A stretch of DNA of 64,000 bases from assembly GCF_018271995.1 (NCBI RefSeq), contig NZ_JAGUCO010000001.1:434001-498000 (forward strand), given 5' to 3'. This stretch comes from Carboxylicivirga linearis (GTDB lineage Bacteria; Bacteroidota; Bacteroidia; Bacteroidales; Marinilabiliaceae). A program made the translations under genes and the position numbers. Positions 11,620-21,207 of this stretch are shown here, piece after piece (position 1 is the stretch's first letter; every line of letters starts with the position of its first letter). The notes under the pieces are model-generated. The model was not told where the DNA came from. It searched no databases and worked only from the letters and a program-made list of their open reading frames with translations.

Positions 11620-11730
11620 CGCTTTTACGAGGTACGCACGTCACTTTTACGAGGTACGCACGTCACTCTTACAAGGTACGCATGTCACTCTTACCAAGGT
11701 ACGCACCTCACTTTTTCATGATACGCTACA
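11620..11730. repeat. Five degenerate 22-bp tandem repeats
   Basis: Units begin at about 11620, 11642, 11664, 11686 and 11709. The approximate consensus is CACTCTTACGAGGTACGCAC plus GT. The first two copies are nearly identical and the last is strongly decayed. The 22-bp period is not a multiple of three, so this is not a protein repeat. It sits directly after the GH97 terminator and before the acyl-CoA synthetase gene. No spacers are present, so it is not CRISPR. Function unknown. Confidence 0.8.
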
Positions 11731-11866
11731 CCTGTATTGCCCTAATAGTTTCGATTATTTTGCCTGTTGAGAACATATCTTTTTCGGACATTTTTATTTG
11801 AGGCGAAAATTATTCTTTTAATTTTGTGAGGCTAAAACGCACTAATTCGAAATAAAACTATCTTCA

Positions 11867-13525
11867 TTGATTTCGAATTACAACCAAAAACCAGGAAAAG
11901 TGAATAAATTATCGTATGACAATGGTATATCTTCTACTCCATTGCTGGGTATCACCATCTCGCAACAATTAAAGCAAACCGTTGATAAATATCCTGATAA
12001 TGAAGCCTTAGTAGTACCCTATCAAAACTATCATGCTACGTACAAAGAATTTTGGCAACAAGTGGAAGAAGTGGCTAAAGGAATTCTTTCATTTGGAGTT
12101 AAGAAGGGTGACAGGGTTGGTATCTGGTCTCCAAACCGATATGAATGGGTGTTGGTACAATTTGCCACTACTCGTATCGGGGTGATTATGGTTAATGTGA
12201 ATCCGGCATACAAAGCCGCTGAGTTGAAATACGCTCTTAAGCAGTCAGAAATTAGTCTGCTGATTATGTCGAGGGGATTTCGCAAGACTAATTATATTGA
12301 TATATTAAATGAGGTACGACCTTCGTGTATTCATCTGAAGCATATTGTGGTAATTGATCACGATTGGGATTCGATGCTGGAAGCTGGAAAGAAAGTTTCG
12401 GATGAGCAATTGCAGGAGCTGGAAAAAAGTCTTCAATTTGATGAACCGATTAACATACAGTATACTTCCGGAACAACTGGTTTCCCAAAAGGTGCAACGC
12501 TTTCGCACCATAACATACTTAATAATGGTTTTTTTATTGGTGAGCGTTTAAGTTACACCGAGAAAGATAAGGTATGTATTCCGGTGCCACTGTATCATTG
12601 CTTTGGCATGGTGCTGGCTAATCTGGCATGTATCACCCACGGATCGTGTATGGTGCTAACAGGTGAAGCTTTTGATCCGGAAGTAGTGATGCAAACGGTT
12701 CAGGATGAAAAATGTACTTCACTGTATGGGGTGCCTGCTATGTTTATAGCTGAACTAAATCATCCTGATTTTGATAAATACGATTTTTCGAGTCTTCGTA
12801 CCGGAATTATGGCTGGAGCCTCTTGTCCAGAATCGGCTATGAAGGCCGTTCGTGAGAAGATGAATATGAAGGAGATTGGTATTTGCTATGGTATGACTGA
12901 AACATCGCCGGTTAGTACCCAAACTTTTGTGGATGATACCGAATATCGTCGATGTGCCACGGTTGGTAAGGTACATCCTCATTTAGAAATTAAGATTATT
13001 GATCCTGAAACCAGTAAGGTAGTTTCGCGAGGTGAAAAAGGTGAATTCTGCACACGTGGGTATTCAGTTATGCTGAAATACTGGAATAATCCCGAAGCTA
13101 CTGCATCAGTAATTGATGAAGGGCGATGGATGCACACCGGTGATTTGGCTGAGATGGATGACGACGGTTATGTGAAAATAGTGGGGCGTATCAAGGACTT
13201 AATCATACGTGGCGGCGAAAATGTTTCGCCTTTCGAGATTGAGGAGTACTTGCATAATCATGATGAGATAAAAGATGTACAAGTAATTGGTGTCCCTGAT
13301 TCGAAATACGGCGAGCAGGTTATGGCCTGGGTGGTGTTGAAAGATGGATCGCGAATTACGGAAGAAGATTTGGTGAATTATTGCAAGGGGCAAATTGCTA
13401 CTTATAAAATACCACATTACTGGAAGTTTGTGGATGAGTTTCCAACAACTGTAACGGGTAAAGTTCGTAAGGTGGAGATGCGTGAGATCTCAGCCAGAGA
13501 ATTAGGCTTAGAACAACGTAAGTAA
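11867..13525 (+). CDS. Fatty-acyl-CoA synthetase (AMP-binding, ACSF2/YngI-like)
   Basis: This 552-residue adenylate-forming enzyme would activate a medium- or long-chain fatty acid to acyl-AMP and then acyl-CoA in the cytoplasm. The P-loop YTSGTTGFPKG is at about 199-209. The A5 motif YGMTETSP is at about 341, WMHTGDLAEMDDDGY and the hinge GRIKDLIIRGGENVSP follow, and the catalytic lysine is in VTGKVRK near the C-terminus. Length is normal. The reading frame starts with TTG at 11867; a GTG at 11900 preceded by AGGAAAA is an alternative, and no ATG is available near the N-terminus. Substrate chain length cannot be read from sequence. It appears monocistronic. Confidence 0.88.
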   Translation: MISNYNQKPGKVNKLSYDNGISSTPLLGITISQQLKQTVDKYPDNEALVVPYQNYHATYKEFWQQVEEVAKGILSFGVKKGDRVGIWSPNRYEWVLVQFATTRIGVIMVNVNPAYKAAELKYALKQSEISLLIMSRGFRKTNYIDILNEVRPSCIHLKHIVVIDHDWDSMLEAGKKVSDEQLQELEKSLQFDEPINIQYTSGTTGFPKGATLSHHNILNNGFFIGERLSYTEKDKVCIPVPLYHCFGMVLANLACITHGSCMVLTGEAFDPEVVMQTVQDEKCTSLYGVPAMFIAELNHPDFDKYDFSSLRTGIMAGASCPESAMKAVREKMNMKEIGICYGMTETSPVSTQTFVDDTEYRRCATVGKVHPHLEIKIIDPETSKVVSRGEKGEFCTRGYSVMLKYWNNPEATASVIDEGRWMHTGDLAEMDDDGYVKIVGRIKDLIIRGGENVSPFEIEEYLHNHDEIKDVQVIGVPDSKYGEQVMAWVVLKDGSRITEEDLVNYCKGQIATYKIPHYWKFVDEFPTTVTGKVRKVEMREISARELGLEQRK

Positions 13526-13533
13526 GATATTAC

Positions 13534-13576
13534 ACCTAACAGGTTTGTTTGCAAGATGCGATTAAACCTGTTAGGT
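13534..13576. terminator. Bidirectional terminator between convergent genes
   Basis: A 13-bp perfect stem (13534-13546 with 13564-13576) with a 17-nt loop is followed by T on the plus strand. It serves the acyl-CoA synthetase gene and possibly the converging ABC-F gene. Confidence 0.8.
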
Positions 13577-13583
13577 TTTTATA

Positions 13584-15224
13584 TTATGCTTTTACAGCTT
13601 CCAATTCATTCAGATGCTCCATCTTTTTGGTGTGCAGGAAGCCTTTAATATCGCTTAGGTGCTCTTTTACTTTTTTGTTACCAAACTCATAAACCTTCGA
13701 TACCAATCCGTCAAGGAAATCACGGTCGTGTGATACCAGAATTAAAGTGCCGTCATAAGCCTGTAAGGCACTTTTTAAGATATCCTTGGTTTTCATATCC
13801 AGATGGTTGGTAGGCTCATCCAGAATCAAAAGGTTAACAGGTTCGAGCAACAATTTGATCATTGCCAATCTGGTACGTTCACCACCCGAAAGTACTTTCA
13901 CCTTCTTGGTTGATTCCTCTCCACCAAACATAAAAGCACCCAACAAATCTTTTACTTTAGTACGTACATCGCCCACAGCAATATCGTCGATGGTCTGGAA
14001 GACAGTTAAATCTTCATCCATCAGCGAAGCCTGATTTTGGGCAAAATAGCCAATCATGGTATTGTGTCCCAGTTGCAATTCGCCATCAAACTTTATTTCG
14101 TCCATAATGGCTTTAACCAATGTTGATTTACCTTCGCCGTTTTTACCAACAAAAGCTACTTTTTCGCCTCGCTCAATGGTTAATGAGGCATCTTTAAATA
14201 CCAGATGTTCATCGTAACTTTTACCTACTTCGGTCGCAATTACAGGGTAAGAACCTGATCGAGGAGCCGGAGGAAACTTTAATCGCAAAGCTGAAGTGTC
14301 TTCTTCATCTACTTCAACCAATTCTAGTTTTTCGAGCATTTTAACGCGCGACTGAACCTGAAGTGTTTTGGAATAGGTTCCTTTAAAACGCTCAATGAAT
14401 GCCTGATTTTCAGCAATCATCTTTTGTTGTTCTTCGTAGGCTTTGAGTTGATGCTCGCGACGATCCTGACGAAGAACTAAATATTGTGAGTAGTTAACTT
14501 TATAATCGTATATGCGCCCCATGGTTACTTCAATGGTGCGTGTGGTGATGTTATCCACAAAAGCACGGTCGTGGGAGATGATAACAACAGCCTTTCCGCA
14601 ATTGATCAAAAACTCTTCGAGCCACTGAATCGACTCAATGTCGAGGTGGTTGGTAGGCTCATCCAACAGTATAAGGTCAGGATTTTGAAGTAGAATTTTG
14701 GCTAACTCAATACGCATACGCCATCCTCCACTAAATTGACTGGTTGGAGCATTGAAATCATCGCGGGTAAAACCTAAGCCCAGTAATATTTGCTCAATTT
14801 TAGCATCGTAATTGGTTTCTTCAATGGAGTAATATTTCTCGCTAAGGGTTGATACGTCTTCAATCAATTGCATGTATTCGTCCGATTCATAGTCGGTGCG
14901 GGTAGTCAGCTCAGCATTGATTTCTTCAATACGTTTTGCCATTGCCTGAATTTCGGCAAATGCCTGCGATGCCTCTTCAAATACGGTGCGGTTATCTTCA
15001 GTCATCAAATGCTGTGGAAGGTAAGCTACCACCTTGTCTTTAGGAACAGATACTTTTCCTTTATTAGCCTCACGGGCTCCTGCCAATATTTTCAGCAGGG
15101 TTGATTTACCGGCGCCATTCTTCCCCATCAAAGCAATCCTGTCTTTTTCGTTAATCACAAACGAAATGTCTTTAAACAAGGTACTTGCACCAAACTCTAC
15201 GGTTAATCCATCAACTGAAATCAT
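13584..15224 (-). CDS. ABC-F family ATPase (YbiT/Uup-like ribosome-associated)
   Basis: The 546-residue soluble protein has two ABC cassettes and no membrane segment. Cassette 1 has Walker A GKNGAGKST at 34-42, signature FSGGWRMR and Walker B LILLDEPTNHLD. Cassette 2 has GKNGEGKST (about 357-365), LSGGERTRLAM and LLILDEPTNHLD. The charged linker between them contains the ABC-F interdomain region (REHQLKAYEEQQKMIAENQAFIERFKGT and onward), which reaches toward the tRNA sites of the ribosome in characterised members. ABC-F proteins tune translation or protect ribosomes from antibiotics; nothing here shows which. It has its own promoter at about 15245-15277 and appears monocistronic. Confidence 0.92.
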   Translation of the reverse strand: MISVDGLTVEFGASTLFKDISFVINEKDRIALMGKNGAGKSTLLKILAGAREANKGKVSVPKDKVVAYLPQHLMTEDNRTVFEEASQAFAEIQAMAKRIEEINAELTTRTDYESDEYMQLIEDVSTLSEKYYSIEETNYDAKIEQILLGLGFTRDDFNAPTSQFSGGWRMRIELAKILLQNPDLILLDEPTNHLDIESIQWLEEFLINCGKAVVIISHDRAFVDNITTRTIEVTMGRIYDYKVNYSQYLVLRQDRREHQLKAYEEQQKMIAENQAFIERFKGTYSKTLQVQSRVKMLEKLELVEVDEEDTSALRLKFPPAPRSGSYPVIATEVGKSYDEHLVFKDASLTIERGEKVAFVGKNGEGKSTLVKAIMDEIKFDGELQLGHNTMIGYFAQNQASLMDEDLTVFQTIDDIAVGDVRTKVKDLLGAFMFGGEESTKKVKVLSGGERTRLAMIKLLLEPVNLLILDEPTNHLDMKTKDILKSALQAYDGTLILVSHDRDFLDGLVSKVYEFGNKKVKEHLSDIKGFLHTKKMEHLNELEAVKA

Positions 15225-15244
15225 ACTTTACATTTTTCGAGCTG

Positions 15245-15277
15245 CAAAGATAAATCTTTCAACCATAAGCACAACAA
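15245..15277 (-). promoter_or_regulatory. Bacteroidota-type promoter of the ABC-F gene
   Basis: On the minus strand a TTG-rich -33 box (about 15272-15277) is separated by 19 nt from TATCTTTG (15245-15252). This matches the -33 TTTG / -7 TAnnTTTG architecture with normal spacing, and gives a leader of about 15 nt before the ATG at 15224. Confidence 0.6.
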
Positions 15278-15312
15278 GTTATTTTAGATTGGTTGAGGAT
15301 GATTATATAAAA

Positions 15313-15352
15313 GAAAACCACCACCAAAGGCAAAGCTTTAGCAGTGGTTTTC
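15313..15352 (-). terminator. Terminator of the porin gene
   Basis: A 9-bp stem (15313-15321 with 15344-15352) has a 22-nt loop. On the minus strand it is followed by TTTTATAT. It lies 40 nt downstream of the stop of the 15393-16676 gene. Confidence 0.65.
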
Positions 15353-15392
15353 AGGTGTTCAAATTTGAAACCAGATGTGTTATTGGTAGAAT

Positions 15393-16676
15393 CTAGAATA
15401 TAAATCCAACTCCTAACTCAAATTGGTTTCCTTCTTTAGGCGCATCAGCGTATCGATTATTTCTAAACTGATAATTGGCTTTAAACGTCCAGTTCTTTTT
15501 AGGTCTAACATTTAATCCTACTGATAAAATCTCTAGATCTTTTAAGTCGGCAGTAACGCCCTCTTCGCCAATTAATGGTTTTAAGTTGTCGTCAATCTTC
15601 TGGTGAGTGTTCATGCTTTCGTAGCGTACAAACAATGGTAGTTTCCAGGTTGAGCCGGGTTTGACAAATGGCATAATGTCGTAACGACCTTCAAGGTAAT
15701 ACCCTACTGTTTCGGCTCCCACTATTTCGTTATTGATTTGGAAAATCTGTTCGGTTCCGCTTAACCATCCTTTAGAGTATAAACCAAAAAGTGTAAAGTC
15801 ACCAATGTTATGGGCCGCTGTAATGGTCATCAACCCTAGGTTTGAATTTAAGCGCTCACCCGCAAAGTCACCTTCTTCAAAGCGATAAGCTCCTGATGCA
15901 TCACCATAATATCCGGCCAGAGCCAACATGGTTCTGTCTTCATGACCATAGGCTAGTTTTCCATTAAATGCAACGGTAGGTGGCCATTCAGTCCAGTCTG
16001 TATAACGTCCGTTGCGGATCCAGGTTCCGGAGGTGAAGTCTGCCCCTCTTAATCCTTTTGTTATACCAAACTGGTATTCGGTTTCGCCTACTACCTGTCC
16101 ATAAAACAGAACTCCTTGCTCCAACCATTGAGTTGGAATAATGGTGCGTTCTACTTCGGGGCGATTTACTGTGTAAAACGCAATGGGTTCTTCGTTAACG
16201 TTAACCCAGCCAAGGTTAAGCGGGTAGTTACCAACCCTTATATTGAAATTTTTGTGAAGTAAATAATCAAACGATATTTCAAGGTTGGCCTCAAAGTGTC
16301 CTTCACGGGTTCCATCGTGCAGGTACTCCATTTGCACTTCCGACATGGCAATAAATTTATCACTGAATCGATACCCAAAATAAAAACCACCACGGTAAAG
16401 GTTCGAGTAATATTGTTCTATCTCTTTATCGCTTTTATTGGCAACAGGGCTGTCGTAATTTACATAATTCACCTCTCCAAAACCACTAATGGTGAAGCGT
16501 CGGTCGGCACTGAATATTTTTGATGATGCATTGGCAAAACCCGATTGTTTTATGTATTTCAGTTCTGATACAGCCCCTTTTTTTGATAGGGTGTCTACGG
16601 ATGTAATGTCTTCTTGGGCATTAGACATGCTAAAGAAAAGCGCACTAATAAGCAGTGCAATGTATTTTAATTTCAT
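15393..16676 (-). CDS. Outer-membrane porin-like beta-barrel protein
   Basis: The 427-residue product starts with a signal peptide (MKLKYIALLISALFFSMSNAQ). The mature chain is a run of amphipathic beta strands with frequent aromatic girdle residues (RRFTISGFGEVNYVNY, GGFYFGYRFSDKFIAMSEVQMEY, FNIRVGNYPLNLGW) and ends in strand-like sequence FELGVGFIF with terminal phenylalanine, the classical outer-membrane insertion signal. It resembles the phosphate-selective/OprP-like porin group in overall pattern, but its substrate is unknown. A small membrane-anchored protein is encoded 87 nt upstream in the same direction, and I see no promoter between them, so the two may be co-transcribed. Confidence 0.75.
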   Translation of the reverse strand: MKLKYIALLISALFFSMSNAQEDITSVDTLSKKGAVSELKYIKQSGFANASSKIFSADRRFTISGFGEVNYVNYDSPVANKSDKEIEQYYSNLYRGGFYFGYRFSDKFIAMSEVQMEYLHDGTREGHFEANLEISFDYLLHKNFNIRVGNYPLNLGWVNVNEEPIAFYTVNRPEVERTIIPTQWLEQGVLFYGQVVGETEYQFGITKGLRGADFTSGTWIRNGRYTDWTEWPPTVAFNGKLAYGHEDRTMLALAGYYGDASGAYRFEEGDFAGERLNSNLGLMTITAAHNIGDFTLFGLYSKGWLSGTEQIFQINNEIVGAETVGYYLEGRYDIMPFVKPGSTWKLPLFVRYESMNTHQKIDDNLKPLIGEEGVTADLKDLEILSVGLNVRPKKNWTFKANYQFRNNRYADAPKEGNQFELGVGFIF

Positions 16677-16763
16677 TGTAATTAATTAATTATTATCACT
16701 AAAGGATTGTCAGGCTCCGTATATCATAAAGCCTAAAAAGGAAAAGTTGGGTTGTTGATGTGT

Positions 16764-17117
16764 TTAGGATAATCGGGGAGGTGGTGTGCTGATTTTTTGA
16801 GTGGGAGATTGGTAATTGCAAACATAGTTGCTATGTGTGATTTTTTCGGTAAGTGAGAAAAACTCTATTTGAGGAAGTGAATGACAAAACCAAGCTTTAA
16901 ATAGCGAAACAGAACCACTGTCTTCATCTTCCATGTCGGCAATTTCATTATCGGCATCTACCATAAGCATTGCTAATTCCAGAAAACTTTGAACTTCATT
17001 GAAGTTGTCGTTTGCTCCCATGTTTTTATTATGGATGTTGAGCATGTTGTTAATCAACATCACAATTACTAACCATAGGGTAAGTCTGAGACCTGTATGT
17101 AATCGACCTTTCTTCAT
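16764..17117 (-). CDS. Small membrane-anchored protein with proline-rich tail
   Basis: I do not recognise this 117-residue protein. It has one hydrophobic segment near the N-terminus (LTLWLVIVMLINNML), a short acidic stretch (VDADNEIADMEDEDSGS) and the C-terminal tail STPPPRLS. Small Bacteroidota proteins with a single N-terminal segment and a PPP/PPK tail are often found just upstream of outer-membrane transport genes. Here a porin gene follows 87 nt downstream on the same strand. A link between the two is inferred from position only. Confidence 0.55.
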   Translation of the reverse strand: MKKGRLHTGLRLTLWLVIVMLINNMLNIHNKNMGANDNFNEVQSFLELAMLMVDADNEIADMEDEDSGSVSLFKAWFCHSLPQIEFFSLTEKITHSNYVCNYQSPTQKISTPPPRLS

Positions 17118-17347
17118 CTCTGAAATTGCAGGTGCAAAGTATCAAATATCGTGCCTAAAGGGAATGGATTGCTTAATTGATTTTATATTCTAAAAATTCA
17201 TTTTGTTATACCATTTTTTGAAATTCTGACAAGGACAGAGAGGTAATGAATTGTAATTTTGAAGTTGATAGATAAACTTAATCTGACATAGAAAAATAAT
17301 CATCAGTAATGAATCCACAAATAATAGTAAAACAGAATCAAATCCAT

Positions 17348-20300
17348 ATGAAAACCTTGGGGCATAAGTTTGTTAAAAGTATAGTTGTATTGGCCGTTTC
17401 TTTAATTTTGTTTCCTAAAATAATTCAGGCACAAGTTAACGAAGGAAATGTAGTAACTGACGAAGGGGCCTGGTGTTGGTTTGCCGATCCAAGAGCCTTG
17501 CATTACGAAAATGAAGAAGGAACCATCAATAGCACATACATTGGGTATATTGATGTACACGGAAACATTAAAGCCACACAACACAACTTTCTTACAGGTG
17601 TTACCAACGAAGTGTTGATTCGCTCTTATTTTCAACCCGATGATCATGACAATCCATCATTTTTGATTTTGCCTGATGAGCGGGTGATGATTTTTTACTC
17701 TCGTCATACAGATGAGGCCTGTTTCTATTATCGTATTTCAACCAAGCCCGGAGATATTACTTCATTAGGCGACGAGGTAAGATTGAACACACAATACAAT
17801 ACAACCTATCCGTCACCATTTATTTTAAGCGACGATCCGGATCATATCTATCTGTGCTGGCGAGGTATTAATTGGCATCCTACTATCGGACGTTTAACCA
17901 TGCCTGATGAAAACGATCAAGCAACATTTGATTGGGGACCTTATCAAATGGTTCAGTCTACTGCCGCCCGCCCATATTGTAAGTACGATTCTAACGGTAA
18001 GGATAAAATAAATCTGACTTTTACTTTAGGTCATCCTGATAATGAATATCCCAACTATGTATTTTATAGTTATGTAGATGTAAATACTAAACAACTTAAA
18101 GATATTGCAGGAAATACAATGAGTACTATTGCTAATGGTGCATTGGGTGTTAATCAAACTTCTTTTCCTACAAGCTATCCCAACGCAGTTGTCGACAGTC
18201 CATCGAATAAAAGAGACTGGGTTTGGCAAACAACATCTGATACGGATGGAAATCCGGTTATTGGAATGGTGCAGATTAGCTACGATAAATCGTCACATGA
18301 TTATTACTATGCCAAATGGACCGGTAGTGAATGGAGAAAAACCTTTCTAGCCAATGGAGGAGGGCACTTCCATCAAACCCCAGGTTTAGAACTTTGTTAT
18401 AGCGGTGGTATGGCTATTGATGATAGTGCTCCTAATATTGTATATTGTTCGCAGCCTGTGAGTGGAACATCCGGAGATACGTATGAGTTAGTTAAATACA
18501 CACTTGATTCGGATGGTGAAGTTAGTTCTTCAGAGCAGATTACAAGCAATTCAAACCTGAATAATATTCGCCCCTATGTAGTTACCAACGCTGGTGATAG
18601 CCCATTAAAACTTACCTGGATGCATGGTAATTATTACGATTGGATTGTGAGTTCATCGCGCCCTCAGGGGTATCCAACAGGTATCAATAGTGATTACGAG
18701 TTGTATACAGGAGCTGTTGATTTAGCAAATGGATTGGTACTTAGCGAATCTTTTGATGGTGCCGTATCAGGTACAGCAACAACTAAGGATGGTGTTCTGG
18801 TAGTTACTGAAGATACACAAGCTACCTTATCGGTTGAATCAACTTCATCTTTCTCTGTTTCTTTATCGCCTTATCTGTATTCCGAATCATATAAAGGAAA
18901 GATATTATCAATTGGAACCCTTGAGTATGGTTTAGATGATATAAGTACAAAACCTTACCTTCTGATAGATGGGCAAACATATAACAGTTCAAATCTGTTG
19001 GGTACATCCGATGTTTGGCAAACAACCAATAGAGGAACGGGTGGTCAGTGGTATACTCCAACAAAATTGGAATATTTCAACATTACCTTAACTTATTCTG
19101 ATAATGTTCTTACTATTTTTAGAAACGGCTTGATTGATCAGGTTGTTGAAGTTGAGGGATTAGCCTTAAGTGAAGTTAGTTTGGGAGGATTTAATGGTTG
19201 GATAGAAGATTGCAATATTTATAACAGAGCTTTAAATCAGGAAGAAGTGAGAGAGCTTACCCAAACAAGCTTATCGTATATGCTCGATGGAAGTATGTTA
19301 ACTGATATAGAGTTAGACGATTTATCTGTACCTGCCAATGTTTATACTGATATTGTTTTGTCAACTTCAACAAATTCGGGTAACAGCATTAGTTGGACAT
19401 CAAGTAATACTTCTGTAATTGCTAATTCCGGTATTGTAAATCTACCAACAAGTTCTACTTCTGTAACTTTAACAGCAACTATTAATGGTACAAGTAAGCA
19501 ATTTGATATTGAGGTAAGTCCTCGTGATATTGATAATAATTTACTCTTGAACTATACCTTTGAGAGTGAAGATCAATACACACAAAATTCTACTCGCTTT
19601 GTAAAAGATCAATCAGGTAATGGTTTAGATGCAGTTGTTTATGGCCGGGCTCAAATCAATGGAGCTCTTGATCTGACATCTAATACGTCTTATGGGTTTT
19701 CAACAAATGGTTATGCAGTAGCTCCTGAGGGAATATTAAAGGATATCCGGAGCTTCTCTTTTTTAGTTACCTTAACTCCCGATGCTTTAAATAATTTGCC
19801 ACGAATTTTCGATTTTGGATCAGCCAGTACGAATAGTTATTTTTTAAGAGCCAGTGGATTTGCTGCCGGATATAAATATAATGGAAACTCAACTACTTTA
19901 ATAAATGCTTCTCAAGCATTGACAATTGGTTCGGAGGCTAAAGTAGCTATGACCTTTGATGCTAAAACAAAATCAACCAAAATTTATTTGAATGGTGTTT
20001 TAGTTGCTAATAGTACTTCGATTAGCCATGAACCTTATGAGTTAACCCATATTAGTTCTGATGATAGAAACTATATTGGTCGCACTCAATGGTGGGATAC
20101 TGGAGTGGCTAATGATAATGTTGATTTTAAAGGAACTATTGACGATGTGTATGTATATGATATTGCTCTTACAGCCGATGAAATAGCTGCTTTGCAAGAC
20201 GATAATTCTACTATGGTAAATAATATAGAGGTAGTTGATTATAAGGTTTTTCCAAATCCAGTATCGTGTAATAGTATAGTTAATGTTGATTATGCATCAG

Positions 20301-20482
20301 AAGGAAGTAGTCAGAAAGATATGAAATTAGAAGTGGTTAACATTAAGGGGGATTTGGTGAGTAGCTATCTGCCTGATAGTTTTCCTTTTGTTATGGAAGG
20401 AATTTCTGCTGCTGGAATTTATTTTGTTAGTTTATTCAGTGATAATAAAATAATCGCCAAACAGAAACTAGTTGTTATGTAG
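17348..20482 (+). CDS. Secreted BNR-4/LamG carbohydrate-active protein with type A T9SS tail
   Basis: The ATG at 17348 gives a signal peptide (KSIVVLAVSLILFPKIIQAQ); an ATG 39 nt upstream would add a polar leader. The 1044-residue product opens with a BNR_4 beta-propeller (about 30-430) starting at GAWCWFADPRAL. This fold is found in ulvan lyases of PL24/PL25 and in related rhamnosidases. Two LamG/concanavalin-like domains follow (about 470-650 and 740-950), with a bacterial Ig-like segment between them (TDIELDDLSVPANVYTDI and onward). The last 80 residues (YKVFPNPV, MKLEVVNIKGDLV, GIYFVSLF, IIAKQKLVVM) are the type A sorting domain cleaved on T9SS export. The enzyme activity is not certain; it could only bind polysaccharide. 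A LytS/LytTR pair converges on it 8 nt away. Confidence 0.8.
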   Translation: MKTLGHKFVKSIVVLAVSLILFPKIIQAQVNEGNVVTDEGAWCWFADPRALHYENEEGTINSTYIGYIDVHGNIKATQHNFLTGVTNEVLIRSYFQPDDHDNPSFLILPDERVMIFYSRHTDEACFYYRISTKPGDITSLGDEVRLNTQYNTTYPSPFILSDDPDHIYLCWRGINWHPTIGRLTMPDENDQATFDWGPYQMVQSTAARPYCKYDSNGKDKINLTFTLGHPDNEYPNYVFYSYVDVNTKQLKDIAGNTMSTIANGALGVNQTSFPTSYPNAVVDSPSNKRDWVWQTTSDTDGNPVIGMVQISYDKSSHDYYYAKWTGSEWRKTFLANGGGHFHQTPGLELCYSGGMAIDDSAPNIVYCSQPVSGTSGDTYELVKYTLDSDGEVSSSEQITSNSNLNNIRPYVVTNAGDSPLKLTWMHGNYYDWIVSSSRPQGYPTGINSDYELYTGAVDLANGLVLSESFDGAVSGTATTKDGVLVVTEDTQATLSVESTSSFSVSLSPYLYSESYKGKILSIGTLEYGLDDISTKPYLLIDGQTYNSSNLLGTSDVWQTTNRGTGGQWYTPTKLEYFNITLTYSDNVLTIFRNGLIDQVVEVEGLALSEVSLGGFNGWIEDCNIYNRALNQEEVRELTQTSLSYMLDGSMLTDIELDDLSVPANVYTDIVLSTSTNSGNSISWTSSNTSVIANSGIVNLPTSSTSVTLTATINGTSKQFDIEVSPRDIDNNLLLNYTFESEDQYTQNSTRFVKDQSGNGLDAVVYGRAQINGALDLTSNTSYGFSTNGYAVAPEGILKDIRSFSFLVTLTPDALNNLPRIFDFGSASTNSYFLRASGFAAGYKYNGNSTTLINASQALTIGSEAKVAMTFDAKTKSTKIYLNGVLVANSTSISHEPYELTHISSDDRNYIGRTQWWDTGVANDNVDFKGTIDDVYVYDIALTADEIAALQDDNSTMVNNIEVVDYKVFPNPVSCNSIVNVDYASEGSSQKDMKLEVVNIKGDLVSSYLPDSFPFVMEGISAAGIYFVSLFSDNKIIAKQKLVVM

Positions 20483-20490
20483 TTGGTTGC

Positions 20491-21207
20491 TTAAAGAGAT
20501 TCTAATCGTTCAATCACTTCGTTTTTAAAGCTCCGGCTTATAGGTATCTGATGTTTGTTAATATCTATCGTTTCATGAGTGAACGAGCTAATTTGATTAA
20601 TGGCAACTATAAACGAACGGTGAGTGCGAATAAAATTCTTCGATGGTAATTTTACTTCAATGTTGCTGATGGTTTCTCGGGTTATGATAGTCTGGTCAGT
20701 CAGGTGAATTTTAATGTAATCGCTGATGCTCTCAATAAACAAAATGTCATCAAAATTCACCTTTACCATTTTTCTATCAGAGCGGACGAAGATAAAATCA
20801 TTTGTATCTGTTTGAATGTCTTCTATGGATGCTTTTTCAATTTTAGGTGTTTCATCCAGATATTTTTGTACCGACTGTAACAGTCTCTCAAAAGCAATGG
20901 GTTTTAATAAATAATCCACTGCTTTCAGGTCGAAACCATCCAGGGCATATTCTCGATAGGCAGTTGTAAAAATTACTTTGCTGTTGTGGTTGATGGCCTT
21001 GGCAAAGTCAAGCCCCGAAATCTCGGGCATATTAATGTCCAGAAATATAAGATCTATAGATTGATTGGTGATTTGTTGAAATGCTTCCAGGGCATTTTTG
21101 CAAGATGCAACAATGTTCATTTGGTCAATCTTACTTAAATGACTTTCAAGTATATCGCGAGCTGTTGTTTCGTCATCTACTATCAGACAGTTTATTTTTT
21201 TACTCAT
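20491..21207 (-). CDS. LytTR-family response regulator
   Basis: This 238-residue regulator has a receiver domain with acidic pocket D11/D12, phosphoacceptor D57 (LIFLDINMP) and lysine in LLKPIAF. A LytTR DNA-binding domain follows from about residue 130 (FIFVRSDRKMVKVNFDDILFIES, LPSKNFIRTHRSFIVA). Such regulators bind direct repeats upstream of their targets. Its start overlaps the end of the histidine kinase gene by 8 nt, so the pair is translationally coupled. The stop lies 8 nt from the convergent BNR/LamG gene. Confidence 0.92.
   Translation of the reverse strand: MSKKINCLIVDDETTARDILESHLSKIDQMNIVASCKNALEAFQQITNQSIDLIFLDINMPEISGLDFAKAINHNSKVIFTTAYREYALDGFDLKAVDYLLKPIAFERLLQSVQKYLDETPKIEKASIEDIQTDTNDFIFVRSDRKMVKVNFDDILFIESISDYIKIHLTDQTIITRETISNIEVKLPSKNFIRTHRSFIVAINQISSFTHETIDINKHQIPISRSFKNEVIERLESL

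Noticed and set aside
11620-11730. CRISPR array
   Set aside because: The 22-bp units are directly adjacent with no spacers, and no cas genes are present.
11586-11801. A 71-codon open frame over the 22-bp repeats
   Set aside because: Its sequence is produced by the repeats themselves, whose period is not a multiple of three, and it begins inside the GH97 terminator. No protein-like pattern.
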